NCBI RefSeq assembly: GCF_000013665.1 | Contig: NC_007912.1 | Location: 4,147,501-4,211,500 of the forward strand | Direction of reading: 5' to 3' | Length of the DNA stretch: 64,000 nucleotides | Source: Saccharophagus degradans 2-40 | Lineage (GTDB): Bacteria > Pseudomonadota > Gammaproteobacteria > Pseudomonadales > Cellvibrionaceae | Shown: positions 28,751-38,283 of the stretch, piece by piece | How the letters are laid out: each line of letters opens with the position of its first letter | Position numbering within the stretch: position 1 is the stretch's first letter | Notes under the pieces: generated by a model | Database searches by the model: none | Seen by the model: only the letters and a program-made list of their open reading frames with translations | What the model was told of the DNA's origin: nothing | Position numbers and translations under genes: made by a program

Positions 28751-30409
28751 ATGAAGGTAAAAACCCTTCCATTAGCGATCTCACTCGCGCTTAGTGCATC
28801 TTTAACACAGGCTGCGACCATTTCTAACTCAGGCTTCGAAAGTGGCTTTGACGGTTGGACAGACACTGACCCTTCGGCACTTTCTAGCGATGCAAATAAC
28901 GGCAGCCGATCTGCCAAAATTACTGGCTCCGCCGGCCGTGTAGATCAAGACGTTGCGGTAACCCCAAACACCAACTACCAGTTAACTGCATATGTACTTG
29001 GCAGTGGACGCGTGGGTGTTAACACCGGCACTGCAGTTTATGACGAAGCCGTAAACACAAGCAGCTGGAGCAAAGTAACTGTTAACTTTAACTCTGGCTC
29101 TGCAAACTCTGTAGAAGTGTTTGGTAAGTACAATAGTGGTACTGGCCGCTTTGACGATTTCAGCTTAGTTGAGACGGGAACACCGACTCCTACGCCAACA
29201 CCTACTCCTACGCCCACGCCTACACCAGCGGGCTGTAACAGCTTAAATACCATCGACATTAGCTCTGCTACCGATGATGGCTCTCACGATGGTCACGGCC
29301 CACACCTAGCTGTGGACGGCGATTTATCAGCTGATTCACGCTGGTCTTCTAAAGGCGACGGCAAAGCGATTACTTTAGACTTAGGCGCCGAAGCCACAGT
29401 TCGTCAACTAAAAACGGCTTGGTACAAAGGTGACTCACGTACCGCTTACTTCGATGTAGAAACGTCTACCGATAAGAGCAACTGGTCTACCGCTTTAAGC
29501 AACGTGCAGTCACAAGGTAGCACTGGCCTTAAATCAAACAGCATTGACGACGTAACAGCGCGTTACGTACGTATTGTTGGTCACGGTAACTCGTCGAATA
29601 CTTGGAACAGCTTGATTGAAGCACAAGTATTGGGTTGTGCTGGCACTGTAACGCCAACACCTACTCCTACGCCTACACCAACTCCGACCCCAACGCCTAC
29701 TCCTACGCCAACTCCATCTGGCTCAAAAATTCCTGAAAGCATTACAAACAGCGATGTTTGGGATTTGGAAGGCGAGAACCCACACCCATTGGTAGACCCT
29801 TACACGTTGGAATTCGTACCTCTTGAAGCACGCGTAACGACTCCAAACGGTAACGGCTGGCGCCACGAGTACAAAATCGCTTCTAGCGAGCGTACTGCGA
29901 TGACTGCTACCTACGAAGATTTCTCTGCAACTATTAAAGTAGACCTATCTACTGGCGGTAAGACAATTGTTGCACAGCATCACGCAGGCGACACTGGCAC
30001 CATCATGAAACTATACGTTTCCGACACAAGCGAATCTGGCTTTTTCGATAGCGTAGCGGCAAACGGCATTTTCGACGTGTATGTTCGTATTCGTAACACC
30101 AGCGGTGTTGAAGAGAAGAAACCATTGGGCACAATCCGCTCTGGCGACTCTTTCAGCTTCCACGTACTTAACAACTACGGCGTTGTAAAAGTATCTGCCT
30201 TTGGTAAAAACCTAGAGACAGAAGTAGAAGACGATTCTGCATCTTACTTGAAGTTTGGTAACTACCTACAATCGCAATACCCACAAGGTAGCAAAGATTG
30301 TGGTTCACATGGCGACTCCGATTCGTTCCGTGCCTGCTACGAAGATATAGGCATTACCGAAGCGAAAATCACCATGACTAACGTTTCTTACACGCGTATC
30401 ACTAAGTAA
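28751..30409 (+). CDS. Secreted alginate lyase, CBM32 plus PL18/PL7-type catalytic domain
   Basis: The product has 552 residues: a signal peptide ending LTQAA; a carbohydrate-binding-like beta-sandwich (about 20-145); a Thr-Pro repeat linker; an F5/8 type C (CBM32-like) domain (about 165-300) with RYVRIVGHGNSSNTWNSLIEAQVLGC; a second TP linker; and a catalytic domain. The catalytic domain carries QHHAGD, and YLKFGNYLQSQYP, the counterpart of the PL7/PL18 YxKxGxYxQ motif. This suggests an extracellular endolytic alginate lyase, probably family PL18. GGAG precedes the ATG at 28751; a start at 28718 would put extra residues before the signal peptide. Operator-like sites lie upstream. Confidence 0.85.
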   Translation: MKVKTLPLAISLALSASLTQAATISNSGFESGFDGWTDTDPSALSSDANNGSRSAKITGSAGRVDQDVAVTPNTNYQLTAYVLGSGRVGVNTGTAVYDEAVNTSSWSKVTVNFNSGSANSVEVFGKYNSGTGRFDDFSLVETGTPTPTPTPTPTPTPTPAGCNSLNTIDISSATDDGSHDGHGPHLAVDGDLSADSRWSSKGDGKAITLDLGAEATVRQLKTAWYKGDSRTAYFDVETSTDKSNWSTALSNVQSQGSTGLKSNSIDDVTARYVRIVGHGNSSNTWNSLIEAQVLGCAGTVTPTPTPTPTPTPTPTPTPTPTPSGSKIPESITNSDVWDLEGENPHPLVDPYTLEFVPLEARVTTPNGNGWRHEYKIASSERTAMTATYEDFSATIKVDLSTGGKTIVAQHHAGDTGTIMKLYVSDTSESGFFDSVAANGIFDVYVRIRNTSGVEEKKPLGTIRSGDSFSFHVLNNYGVVKVSAFGKNLETEVEDDSASYLKFGNYLQSQYPQGSKDCGSHGDSDSFRACYEDIGITEAKITMTNVSYTRITK

Positions 30410-30422
30410 GACCGTTAATATT

Positions 30423-30450
30423 TTGGCTCACCTTCGGGTGAGCCAAATTT
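30423..30450 (+). terminator. Terminator after the CBM32 lyase gene
   Basis: A perfect 10-bp stem, TTGGCTCACC with GGTGAGCCAA, has a TTCG tetraloop and is followed by ATTTTATTT. Confidence 0.9.
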
Positions 30451-30777
30451 TATTTGCAGTTTATTTCTGAATTACACCACAGCAGTACCGTGCTTCCGCA
30501 CTAAAGCAAAAGAGCAAAAGCGCAAAAGTTAAACCCTGCCGTAAACATATTTAAACAAGCCTGTGCTACAACTCACCCCGCATTCAAGACAAACAACACA
30601 TACACCGCTAACTAGTAGCACCCTCAATCAACGGCTACCCTTTATACATCACCTAACTTCTGCAAAAACCATTAAGCAAGCGCACCGTTATCACACCCAA
30701 GCCTGTGATTTAACGCGCGGCAACAAATATCAACTTACGTATAATTCCTAGCACTTATAGGGGAAAGGGTTCGAAGT
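30451..30777. other. Intergenic region upstream of the oxygenase gene
   Basis: No gene is supported here. It should hold the promoter of the dioxygenase gene. A GGGGAAAGGG stretch just before 30778 includes the ribosome binding site. Confidence 0.4.
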
Positions 30778-32214
30778 ATGAAAACCGAATTTGACGAAGA
30801 TTGGCTAGAATGGATAAACACTAACGTAAATAATGGCCAAGATAAAAACGGTATTTTTAAAATTTTACTCGACGAAGGCTATGCATTTGAGGCCATAGAG
30901 CGGGTAATGAATTTTCGCCCTACCGTACCTGTAGACCAGCTAATTAACCCTTTTAAGCGCGCAGCCAGCCCACAGCAAACGGTAAACAACCAAAACCTGC
31001 AAACAGCAGCTAACCACGGCGCCCCCACCGACCCACGTAAAATATTTATACCCAACGCACTAAAGTTAAATTCCGACAAACTAGAAATGTACGCCCTTGG
31101 GGAATTTTTAACTACCGAAGAGTGCGAGCGCATAATTGCCAACATACGATCTAAATTGCGCCCCAGTGAGCTTTCTAGCCAAGAGAGTGACAAAACTTAC
31201 CGCACAAGTCGCACCTGCGACTTGGGCACGATTGACGACCCGTTTATTCACTACGTAGATTCGCGCATATGCAAACTCGTGGGTATAGACCCCTCCTACT
31301 CAGAGGTGATTCAAGGCCAGCTATACGAAGTAGGCCAAGAATTTAAAGCCCACACCGACTACTTTGAAATTAAAGAAATGCCCGAGCACGGGGCAGTTAT
31401 GGGCCAGCGCACTTACACCGTAATGATTTACCTAAACGACGTTGAAGAGGGCGGCGAAACCGATTTTCCCGCCGCTGACGGCGCCATTAAACCCAGAGCT
31501 GGGCTGGCGTTAATATGGAACAGTTTGCAATCTAACGGCGCGCCCAACCCCCACAGCATGCACCAAGCTTACCCCGTACTAAAAGGGCATAAGGCGGTAA
31601 TTACTAAGTGGTTTCGCAGCCAAAGCAGGCTGCCCAACGCGCCCCCTATGTACAGTAAAGAAGCCAATGAATATATTCCAAACTATACGGCGAGCGGGTT
31701 ACACAAAAGCACACTAAACCCAGCTTTATTCCAAAAGTTAACCCAGTTCTATACCGACAATAAGCAGCAGCTTACTGAAGAGCATGTGCCGGGCGACTTT
31801 ATAGAAAACGCCAGCAAAACGTGCAAAAAAAGCAGCTCACTAATCGATTTAAGCGACGAGCTGCGTCAAGCCGTACACGACGAGCTTAAGCCCAAAATGG
31901 AAGCCTGGTGCAATCAACCACTGGCGCCAACCTATGTATACGGCATACGTGAATACCATCGCGGCGCCAAATTAAAAATGCATAGAGACAGACTAGAAAC
32001 ACATATAATTAGCGCCATCATTAACATAGCGCAAGACGTCGATGAAGATTGGCCACTTGTAATAGAAGACAACGCCTATCGCGTGCACCACATATTACTC
32101 AAACCCGGCGAAATGGTATTTTATGAAGGCGGACGCCTACTGCACGGCCGCCCTATTCCATTCAACGGCGACAGTTTTGCCAATATTTTTTGTCACTTTA
32201 AACCGGAGAGCTAG
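30778..32214 (+). CDS. Tandem 2-oxoglutarate/Fe(II) dioxygenase, prolyl 4-hydroxylase type
   Basis: This 478-residue cytoplasmic protein has an N-terminal helical segment (1-50) and a prolyl 4-hydroxylase domain (about 100-285) with the iron ligands H192, D194 (AHTDYF) and H262 (SMHQAY), plus lysine 272 or 277 for 2-oxoglutarate. A second region (about 385-476) repeats the pattern: YHRGAKLKMHRDR with H402 and D404, and LLHGRP with H456. Family members hydroxylate proline in proteins, but the target here is unknown. The gene ends directly in a GGGAACA repeat array. Confidence 0.82.
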   Translation: MKTEFDEDWLEWINTNVNNGQDKNGIFKILLDEGYAFEAIERVMNFRPTVPVDQLINPFKRAASPQQTVNNQNLQTAANHGAPTDPRKIFIPNALKLNSDKLEMYALGEFLTTEECERIIANIRSKLRPSELSSQESDKTYRTSRTCDLGTIDDPFIHYVDSRICKLVGIDPSYSEVIQGQLYEVGQEFKAHTDYFEIKEMPEHGAVMGQRTYTVMIYLNDVEEGGETDFPAADGAIKPRAGLALIWNSLQSNGAPNPHSMHQAYPVLKGHKAVITKWFRSQSRLPNAPPMYSKEANEYIPNYTASGLHKSTLNPALFQKLTQFYTDNKQQLTEEHVPGDFIENASKTCKKSSSLIDLSDELRQAVHDELKPKMEAWCNQPLAPTYVYGIREYHRGAKLKMHRDRLETHIISAIINIAQDVDEDWPLVIEDNAYRVHHILLKPGEMVFYEGGRLLHGRPIPFNGDSFANIFCHFKPES

Positions 32215-32215
32215 T

Positions 32216-32370
32216 GAACAGGGAACAGGGAACAGGGAACAGGGAACAGGGAACAGGGAACAGGGAACAGGGAACAGGGAACAGGGAACAGGGAACAGGG
32301 AACAGGGAACAGGGAACAGGGAACAGGGAACAGGGAACAGGGAACAGGGAACAGGGAACAGGGAACAGGG
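32216..32370 (+). repeat. GGGAACA heptanucleotide array, about 22 copies
   Basis: Essentially perfect 7-base tandem units start one base after the TAG stop of the dioxygenase gene and run for about 155 bases. Open frames through it on both strands are repeat artefacts. It resembles the short tandemly repeated repetitive (STRR) sequences known from cyanobacteria. Confidence 0.95.
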
Positions 32371-32457
32371 AAATTATGTTTTTGGCAGATAAAATAATCC
32401 AGTTTTTTCGCATACTGCGGCTATTAAAAAAACAGAAAACACACACCCAAATAGAAA

Positions 32458-32490
32458 CGGCCCGATAAACGAGCCGCTTAATTTTTGTTT
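32458..32490 (+). terminator. Terminator between convergent oxygenase and PL6 genes
   Basis: A 7-bp stem, CGGCCCG with CGAGCCG (one G-T pair), has a 5-base loop and is followed by TTAATTTTTGTTTT. Beyond it are two heptads, TAACTGT, at 32491-32504. Confidence 0.7.
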
Positions 32491-32518
32491 TAACTGTTAA
32501 CTGTAACCTATCCCTCAA

Positions 32519-34096
32519 CTAACATCCCTTATAGGCTTTTTTCTCGCCGCCCCAATTTGCATTCAACCAATCTGGTCCTAAGCGAGCAGATTTTACTGTG
32601 TCGGTCCACACCAAGGGTTCATCCATTTTAGATAAGTCTGCGCCTGCTTTTTTAAGGGGTAAATATACGATATCGCCAGTGCCAAATGCATCGCACCCTT
32701 TAAGTTCTTTTTTCGATTCAGCTTTAGTGCCTTTGCTAACCAGTGGCGACACTTTGCCATCGGTAATATTGCCTTTTACTTTTGCAAACGACGGTACATA
32801 CTCCGCTTTATCAATGCCATAGTTGTTACCGTATTCAGAGTCTGGCGTGTAATCTACACTAATGGCTAAGCCCCGCACCCAATCTGCAGTAGATGGTGCA
32901 ACATCTAGTTGGTACACCAAGTTATTAATAAACGTGGTTTGCATAGGGGGGCGAGTCATACTTAGCTTACCTCGATCGTACCAAGTAGAAAGCATTACAG
33001 GCTGTGCAGATTGAATAACGCTATTATTCGAAAGCACGTTGCGCTCACTTAACTGGTAACCGTTGATATTGGCATCGTCATCTTTTTTGGAGTAACCCGC
33101 GGCAATACCAAGTGCTGGCCGATACGCGGCCGATTTGCCACCACCGGCAGAGCCAGCAATGTAATTGTTGTGAATAATATTATCGTCGCCAATGACACGT
33201 ATACCACCAGAGCCTTCTGTTTGGTCCTGCAAAAACCAGTTATTCTCTACAGTGTTTCTGTTGCCGTGGCGCAGCGTGAGGCTCGCGGTTGTATTGCGCA
33301 CAGTATTGCTGCGATAAATATTAGAGGAGGATTTGTTCGAAATAACCTCTGGCTCGCCAAGTATGGATGCATCGTAAAATAAGTTGTTGGCCACGGTAAC
33401 CTTAGCATCAACATGCTGCATATTTGAATCGCCCACTAACAATGCTTCACCACCATTACCTACAGCTTTGCCCGCGTTACGCGAAGCAAAATAGTTGTAC
33501 TGAATAACATGGGATACGGGCAATTTTTGCGCATTAGCATGCTTTAACTGAACCTGTAAAACTCGGCTGCCCGATTTTTTAGCACCGAAGTAGTTGTACC
33601 TCACCACGTTGTTATAACCGTATAGCTCAATCCATTTATATTCAGTATCGATCGCTTTATCGTTCTCGTTATCTATACGCACGCGCTGTAACACGCACGC
33701 TTGGCACATATCCTTAGAGGACTCACTGCTAGAACCCGCGCGGCGGTTGGCAATAATTGCCCGCACTTTATTTTTATACATGGAATAGGTTACGTCGTTA
33801 AAATCGAAACCATCTACCACAATAAAATAGCCCCAGTAGCGCAGCCACGATGCACCTGTAAGCACAACGCCCCCAGGTGTTTCTGCTTTAAGTACAATCG
33901 GCTTGGCCTGCTCACCTTTGCCCTGCACGTTAATTTTTAAGTCGGCGTAGGTGCCATTCGGGATAATCACCACATCGCCCGGCTTTAAGTCCGTTTTGGT
34001 CCAGGTTTCTTTACCTTTGCCATCGTAAATATGCGTTTCGGCACACACAGCCAAGCTGCATAACCCTATTAAAAGACTAGCTACTATTTTTTTCAT
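32519..34096 (-). CDS. PL6 alginate lyase, single domain, secreted
   Basis: The product has 525 residues with a signal peptide ending LAVCAE and a right-handed parallel beta-helix typical of family PL6 (chondroitinase B fold). The calcium and catalytic motifs are visible: GEPEVISNKSSSN with the proposed base K255, and TLRHGNR with the acid R276. No lipobox is evident (a cysteine lies in the signal region but context is weak), so it is probably periplasmic or secreted. Similar size to one-domain exolytic or MG/M-specific PL6 enzymes. It follows a PL6 lipoprotein gene on the same strand, separated by a terminator. Confidence 0.92.
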   Translation of the reverse strand: MKKIVASLLIGLCSLAVCAETHIYDGKGKETWTKTDLKPGDVVIIPNGTYADLKINVQGKGEQAKPIVLKAETPGGVVLTGASWLRYWGYFIVVDGFDFNDVTYSMYKNKVRAIIANRRAGSSSESSKDMCQACVLQRVRIDNENDKAIDTEYKWIELYGYNNVVRYNYFGAKKSGSRVLQVQLKHANAQKLPVSHVIQYNYFASRNAGKAVGNGGEALLVGDSNMQHVDAKVTVANNLFYDASILGEPEVISNKSSSNIYRSNTVRNTTASLTLRHGNRNTVENNWFLQDQTEGSGGIRVIGDDNIIHNNYIAGSAGGGKSAAYRPALGIAAGYSKKDDDANINGYQLSERNVLSNNSVIQSAQPVMLSTWYDRGKLSMTRPPMQTTFINNLVYQLDVAPSTADWVRGLAISVDYTPDSEYGNNYGIDKAEYVPSFAKVKGNITDGKVSPLVSKGTKAESKKELKGCDAFGTGDIVYLPLKKAGADLSKMDEPLVWTDTVKSARLGPDWLNANWGGEKKAYKGC

Positions 34097-34158
34097 ACAT
34101 CATCTCGCAACGTTGCGTTTGTTTTTTAATAAAGATTCTTTAAGCAAAAATATTTATT

Positions 34159-34182
34159 AAAAAAAGCCCCACAGAGTGGGGC
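34159..34182 (-). terminator. Terminator after the 892-aa PL6 gene
   Basis: On the minus strand a GCCCCAC/GTGGGGC 7-bp stem with a 3-base loop is followed by TTTTTTT. It lies 33 bases past the stop and separates the two PL6 genes into different transcripts. Confidence 0.85.
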
Positions 34183-34214
34183 CAATGCTACTCACATGAA
34201 AAAACTTTAAATTT

Positions 34215-36893
34215 TTAGTCTGCTAGCGATGCATGCGATACTAGACGGAATTCGTCAAAGTATGCTTTGGCATCCGCAGCAGGTGCACCTTCATATGTCA
34301 ATGCAAATTCATCTACACGAAACTCCGTATCACCAGCGTCGCCGCCGTCAGCAATAATTGTGTTGGCGTTGTATTCAGCAAAGATAGTAATAGTTGAGTT
34401 ACTACCCGTGTTAAACGTTAGTGTGTCTTGACGGAAACTGTCGTCGCCTTTCGGCGCATTAGCTGCAACAAGGTCTTCAAAATCAACCACTTTGCTTGCT
34501 AGTACAGTGTCTGTTTCGCCAACAAACGCCCCCATAGTTACAGTCACATCGGCAGACTTTTTGTAAAGGGCGTACATAGATAAAGTATAGTCCGTATTTA
34601 ATTCTAGGCCGGTTAATACTTGGCTTATACGCGGGGTACCCACTTCTGTAGCGTCTTCTAATTTAAACTTAACAGACCCATCAGCGCCGGCTGCTGAGTT
34701 ATCAGAGCCTTGAACCTGACCGATACCTGCTCCCTCGTACACACTCCAAAAGGTGGTGTCTGCGCCAGGGAAGCCGTCTAAGCTCGCTTCGCCAATTGGG
34801 GCATAGTTAAGTACAAAATCATCAACTTCGCCGTAAATGGTGGCTGATGTTGCATCACCAGAATTAAAGCTTACGGTTGCTAGTTTGTACTCCAATGAAG
34901 AGTTCACATCTGAACGATAAACCGTGCCACCTACATCTGCTGCAAGAGTTGCAGTGCCTTTAACAAACGCAGTTAAGGTGTAGTTGGTATTCGCCGTTAA
35001 GCTAACAACTTGCGAAGCGCGGCCGTTAGCACCGGTTACTTCCACGCTTGCACCGCGGGCAAAAACCTCTGCAGCGTTAGTGTTTACCACTGCATCAACT
35101 AAAGTCCAACCTGCTGCACCTTCATCAAACGCATAGTTGGCGACATCCACTTCTGCAACGTGTGGGGTGGTCATTGGTGGGCGGTAGCTTATTGGGCCAA
35201 CATCGTAGCTATTAAGAATGCCGCGAACTGGGTTGCCACCTATATCGTCGTCAGCACCAGCTTGTGTGGTTGCTGCACGCGCCAAGCCATCCATATCCAA
35301 AGTAACGGCGGCAAAATCGCCAGTATCTGCAGCTGCCGCGGTTAAGTCTGGGCTGCTGCCTGTAGCGCGCATTACGCCTTGCATATCTGCTGCGAACGCA
35401 ACGTCTAACCAAGTAATACCGTCTACAGAGGTAAGGCTAGAGGAGTCGGAAAAGCTTTGGCCGTAAAAAATGTTGCCCGCAATCACAGAGCTACCAGGCA
35501 TACCATCTGCAGCTTCTGTAATAACAGGGCCTATGCCATTAGCAATAATGTTATTCACTAGGTAAACATTATTGGGGTTGGTAGACTTTTGGCCGCCATC
35601 TACGTTCAAGCTGTTCACGCTATCTACCACAGTGTTGTGCGCAACAAGTACATTGGTTAATTGCTGGTAACCGTTGGTGGTTGAACCATCGGAGCCCATC
35701 AACACAATACCGCCATGGTGAGTAGTTGCTAAATAACGCGCACCTTGGATGTAGTTGTTCGTTACGGTGTGGCCGTCATCAATAATGCGCAGGCCGCCTG
35801 CATATGGGTGACCATCGCCAATAATAAAGTTATTGGTAATAGTCGCGCTTGAGCCGTGACGTGTAGTAATAGAACCATAGCTGTTACGTACAGTATTGTG
35901 CTCTATGCGGTTGTTGCCAGACTTATTAGAAATAACTTCGGCTTCGCCTTGTATGCGCTCAAAATAGTTGTGCTCGATTACCGAGAACGAATCACCTGTG
36001 TGCGAATCACTGGTACCAATGCGAATACCTTCGTATTCGTTGTCGCCGCTACTCGCGTAAGCTTTGCCATCCACCGGTGGACGGTCGCCGAAGTAGTTGT
36101 GATCGATTTGCGCGTAATCTATTTCGGCATCGAGTGGGTCAACACCATCTTCAATGTAACGATCTACAACAAGTAATGCGCCGCGGGTAGTTTTGCCAGA
36201 AAACCAGCTGTGGTCTACGCGGTTATGTGCACCGTAGATGTGAACCCATTTGCCGCTGCTATCGGAATTTTGATCGAAATCGATAATGGCAATTTCGGTA
36301 ATACGGCAGTTATTACAAGGCGCGTTAGAGTTGCCGCGAGTTTGAATTAAGTCGCTACTCGCGCTCTCACCGTCTTTAAAAATAAGCCCTTGCAACACAA
36401 CGTATTCACCGCTCATGCGGATCCCAACTTCGCCGCCAATTGTAACCATACCGGGGTTAGCTGCTGCCACAGTAATAGGGTTCGCTTCGGTACCAATACC
36501 ACCGAACTGAATTTCTAAGTTGGTGTAGTTGCCGTCAGCCAAACACAGCGTTGTACCTGGGGTCATCTCGTAGCTTACAGCGTCTTCTAGTTCTGACGTA
36601 CTGTTTACGGTTTGCGTACATACCACGTCTGGCACAGTGTCGTTATCACCGAGTGAACCACGCGGAAAGTTAGACTCCTGAGGTTCACCCTCTGGCTCTC
36701 CTTCTGGTTCCCCTTCTGGCTCTCCTTCTGGCTCTCCTTCTGGTTCTCCTTCAGGCTCTCCTTCTGGCTCTCCTTCAGGTTCGCCTTCAGGTTCTTCAAT
36801 CGGGTCTGGGTCTGGGTCTGGATTTGAACTACCGCCCCCACAAGCAGTAAGCAGGCCCAATAGGAATAGGGCCACTAATGATTTGAACTTCAT
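34215..36893 (-). CDS. PL6 alginate lyase lipoprotein with EPEG linker
   Basis: This 892-residue protein has a lipoprotein signal (LLTACGGG, cysteine 18, glycine at +2), then a linker of about nine EPEG repeats. A PL6 beta-helix follows with the catalytic motif EAEVISNKSGNN (around residue 320) and TRHGSS. The C-terminal 300 residues hold two beta-sandwich-like domains with repeated patterns ANTNYTLTAFVKGTA and ELNTDYTLSMYA, which look like carbohydrate-binding modules. It is probably anchored in the outer membrane and holds alginate while cutting it. The acidic linker is a Saccharophagus-type feature. Confidence 0.92.
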   Translation of the reverse strand: MKFKSLVALFLLGLLTACGGGSSNPDPDPDPIEEPEGEPEGEPEGEPEGEPEGEPEGEPEGEPEGEPEGEPQESNFPRGSLGDNDTVPDVVCTQTVNSTSELEDAVSYEMTPGTTLCLADGNYTNLEIQFGGIGTEANPITVAAANPGMVTIGGEVGIRMSGEYVVLQGLIFKDGESASSDLIQTRGNSNAPCNNCRITEIAIIDFDQNSDSSGKWVHIYGAHNRVDHSWFSGKTTRGALLVVDRYIEDGVDPLDAEIDYAQIDHNYFGDRPPVDGKAYASSGDNEYEGIRIGTSDSHTGDSFSVIEHNYFERIQGEAEVISNKSGNNRIEHNTVRNSYGSITTRHGSSATITNNFIIGDGHPYAGGLRIIDDGHTVTNNYIQGARYLATTHHGGIVLMGSDGSTTNGYQQLTNVLVAHNTVVDSVNSLNVDGGQKSTNPNNVYLVNNIIANGIGPVITEAADGMPGSSVIAGNIFYGQSFSDSSSLTSVDGITWLDVAFAADMQGVMRATGSSPDLTAAAADTGDFAAVTLDMDGLARAATTQAGADDDIGGNPVRGILNSYDVGPISYRPPMTTPHVAEVDVANYAFDEGAAGWTLVDAVVNTNAAEVFARGASVEVTGANGRASQVVSLTANTNYTLTAFVKGTATLAADVGGTVYRSDVNSSLEYKLATVSFNSGDATSATIYGEVDDFVLNYAPIGEASLDGFPGADTTFWSVYEGAGIGQVQGSDNSAAGADGSVKFKLEDATEVGTPRISQVLTGLELNTDYTLSMYALYKKSADVTVTMGAFVGETDTVLASKVVDFEDLVAANAPKGDDSFRQDTLTFNTGSNSTITIFAEYNANTIIADGGDAGDTEFRVDEFALTYEGAPAADAKAYFDEFRLVSHASLAD
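36680..36800 (-). repeat. Degenerate 12-base repeat coding the EPEG linker
   Basis: Near-identical 12-base units on the minus strand (GAACCAGAAGGA-like) encode about nine tandem EPEG units in the PL6 lipoprotein. Synonymous changes separate the copies. Confidence 0.85.
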
Positions 36894-36998
36894 TTTTTAA
36901 CTCCGTCTGGTGTTATCGTTATTTTTAGGTGTTTTTTATGATGTGTACTCTCGGGTTACTACCAGCGCGACGTTAAAAAACAAAAGGTCCCTCCACCT

Positions 36999-37850
36999 TT
37001 ATAGTTTGTTAACGTCGAGCCAGAGTTCGGGGCGATCTACAGGTGTATCCTTGTGCATTTCATTATTTGGCATGCGCAGTACTATGCGATCTTTAATATT
37101 GCCTTTTTCAATAACCTGCTTAACCATTGGTGCGCTATAAAACAATTCATCAAAGCTGCCATCAGCAATGGCTTGTTCAAAACCACGCGTAAGTTTTGCG
37201 TGCAATGCGCGGTTATCTTTTTGCAAATAAAAATACATTGCGTAGGGGTAAATAAGTAAAATACGTTTTTCTACTTCTAGAGGTAGCTCTGGGTACTTAG
37301 CTAATTCGGCCCAAGGCTCGTGTATACCCCGCGGAAAATAGTCGAACCGCCCCCCTTCCAACATATGAAATAAATTTTCATATTTCATCGCCGTAACAAC
37401 ATTAAGCCCGGCCTGCTCTAATACTTTGGTCGAGCCCCAAGTACGGCCCATGCCAGCATCGAGGCGCGCTAAATCTGAAATTGAGCGTATATCGTTAAAT
37501 TTGTGCTGATCGCCTTGGCGAATAATGGAAATGCGATGACCCAACATACCCTTTAACAAAGGAATACGTACCGCCAACATCTGCTCGTCGTTTTTGGCCG
37601 AGGCGCCTGCCCACATTAAATCTATAGCGCCACTTTCGACCTCTACAGGTAGGCGGCTAACAGGCAGCTCATCGTTTAATTGAATAATTTTTCCGTTGGG
37701 GTCTGCTTTGCTCCACACCAGTTCAAGCACAGACAGCAGCAGCTCTTCTTTTTCACCTGCCACTTTATTAATGCGAATGTCTTCAGCCACAGATACCTGA
37801 CTGAAGCATATAACCACTAGCAGCGCGGTTAGCGTTTTAATACCGAACAT
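36999..37850 (-). CDS. Periplasmic solute-binding-like protein (SBP family 3 type)
   Basis: This 283-residue product has a signal peptide ending SVAE and a periplasmic binding-protein fold, with the pattern GAIDLMWAGASAKNDEQ and a hinge-like VEKRILLIYPYAMYFYL. It is a paralog of the two proteins at 57046 and 58055: all share LLKGMLG(H/M)R and RFDY(F/L)P motifs. No permease or ATPase gene is close by, so it may be a sensor or orphan binder rather than a transporter part. The upstream region has four TTGGT half-sites, which suggests co-regulation with alginate genes. Confidence 0.8.
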   Translation of the reverse strand: MFGIKTLTALLVVICFSQVSVAEDIRINKVAGEKEELLLSVLELVWSKADPNGKIIQLNDELPVSRLPVEVESGAIDLMWAGASAKNDEQMLAVRIPLLKGMLGHRISIIRQGDQHKFNDIRSISDLARLDAGMGRTWGSTKVLEQAGLNVVTAMKYENLFHMLEGGRFDYFPRGIHEPWAELAKYPELPLEVEKRILLIYPYAMYFYLQKDNRALHAKLTRGFEQAIADGSFDELFYSAPMVKQVIEKGNIKDRIVLRMPNNEMHKDTPVDRPELWLDVNKL

Positions 37851-38283
37851 ATTTAACCTCAGAATTCTTATTGTTCAGCGCTTACTGCGGGGTAAACACC
37901 TTTGGACTGGCAAACTTTTCACCACAATCATTTGGTAACAAGAAATGTATATCAATTTTGCGATCAATTACAATACATATTGGTAATGTTTTCCATCAAA
38001 CCAATAACCAAATGCAATCCTTCCAAGTCACTTCGTGCTTAGAAAGTAGGTTATTATTTCGACAGACATACCAATAAAACGCCCGCACGCCTCTATTAAG
38101 ACTAGCTTATGCGGGTAATTTGAACAGAAAGATTGAGCTATGAAATGGCGTTGCGAGGCTTATAAGGCGTTTAGACCGACACAGCTCAGACCTTCGCGGC
38201 ACACCCAGCTTATCTGGGCCAATTAGAGCAATAGGCCCAATAACCAAAAGTAAGAAATGAAGGCGTTAACCTAATAAAAAGGT
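37851..38283. other. Intergenic region with operator-like half-sites
   Basis: The region between tpiA and the solute-binding gene contains four TTGGT or ACCAA half-sites at 37932-37936, 37980-37984, 38000-38004 and 38007-38011. A TGGGCC/GGCCCA hairpin lies at 38215-38239. No gene is supported. Confidence 0.5.
37931..38012 (-). promoter_or_regulatory. Candidate GntR-type operator cluster
   Basis: Two TTGGT half-sites and two ACCAA half-sites lie within 82 bases upstream of the solute-binding protein gene. The 13-base segment AATACATATTGGT at 37972-37984 recurs, inverted, at 51941-51953 upstream of the GntR gene. Confidence 0.45.

Noticed and set aside
32216-32370. CRISPR array
   Set aside because: Units are 7 bases with no spacers, so this is a tandem repeat, not a CRISPR. 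The same holds for 55471-55576.
32123-32518. Open frames through the GGGAACA array on both strands
   Set aside because: They exist only because a 7-base repeat without stop codons is open in all frames; the translation is a simple repeat.
36605-36841. Separate Lys/Glu-rich open frame inside the PL6 lipoprotein
   Set aside because: It is a shifted frame of the EPEG-coding repeat, not an independent gene.
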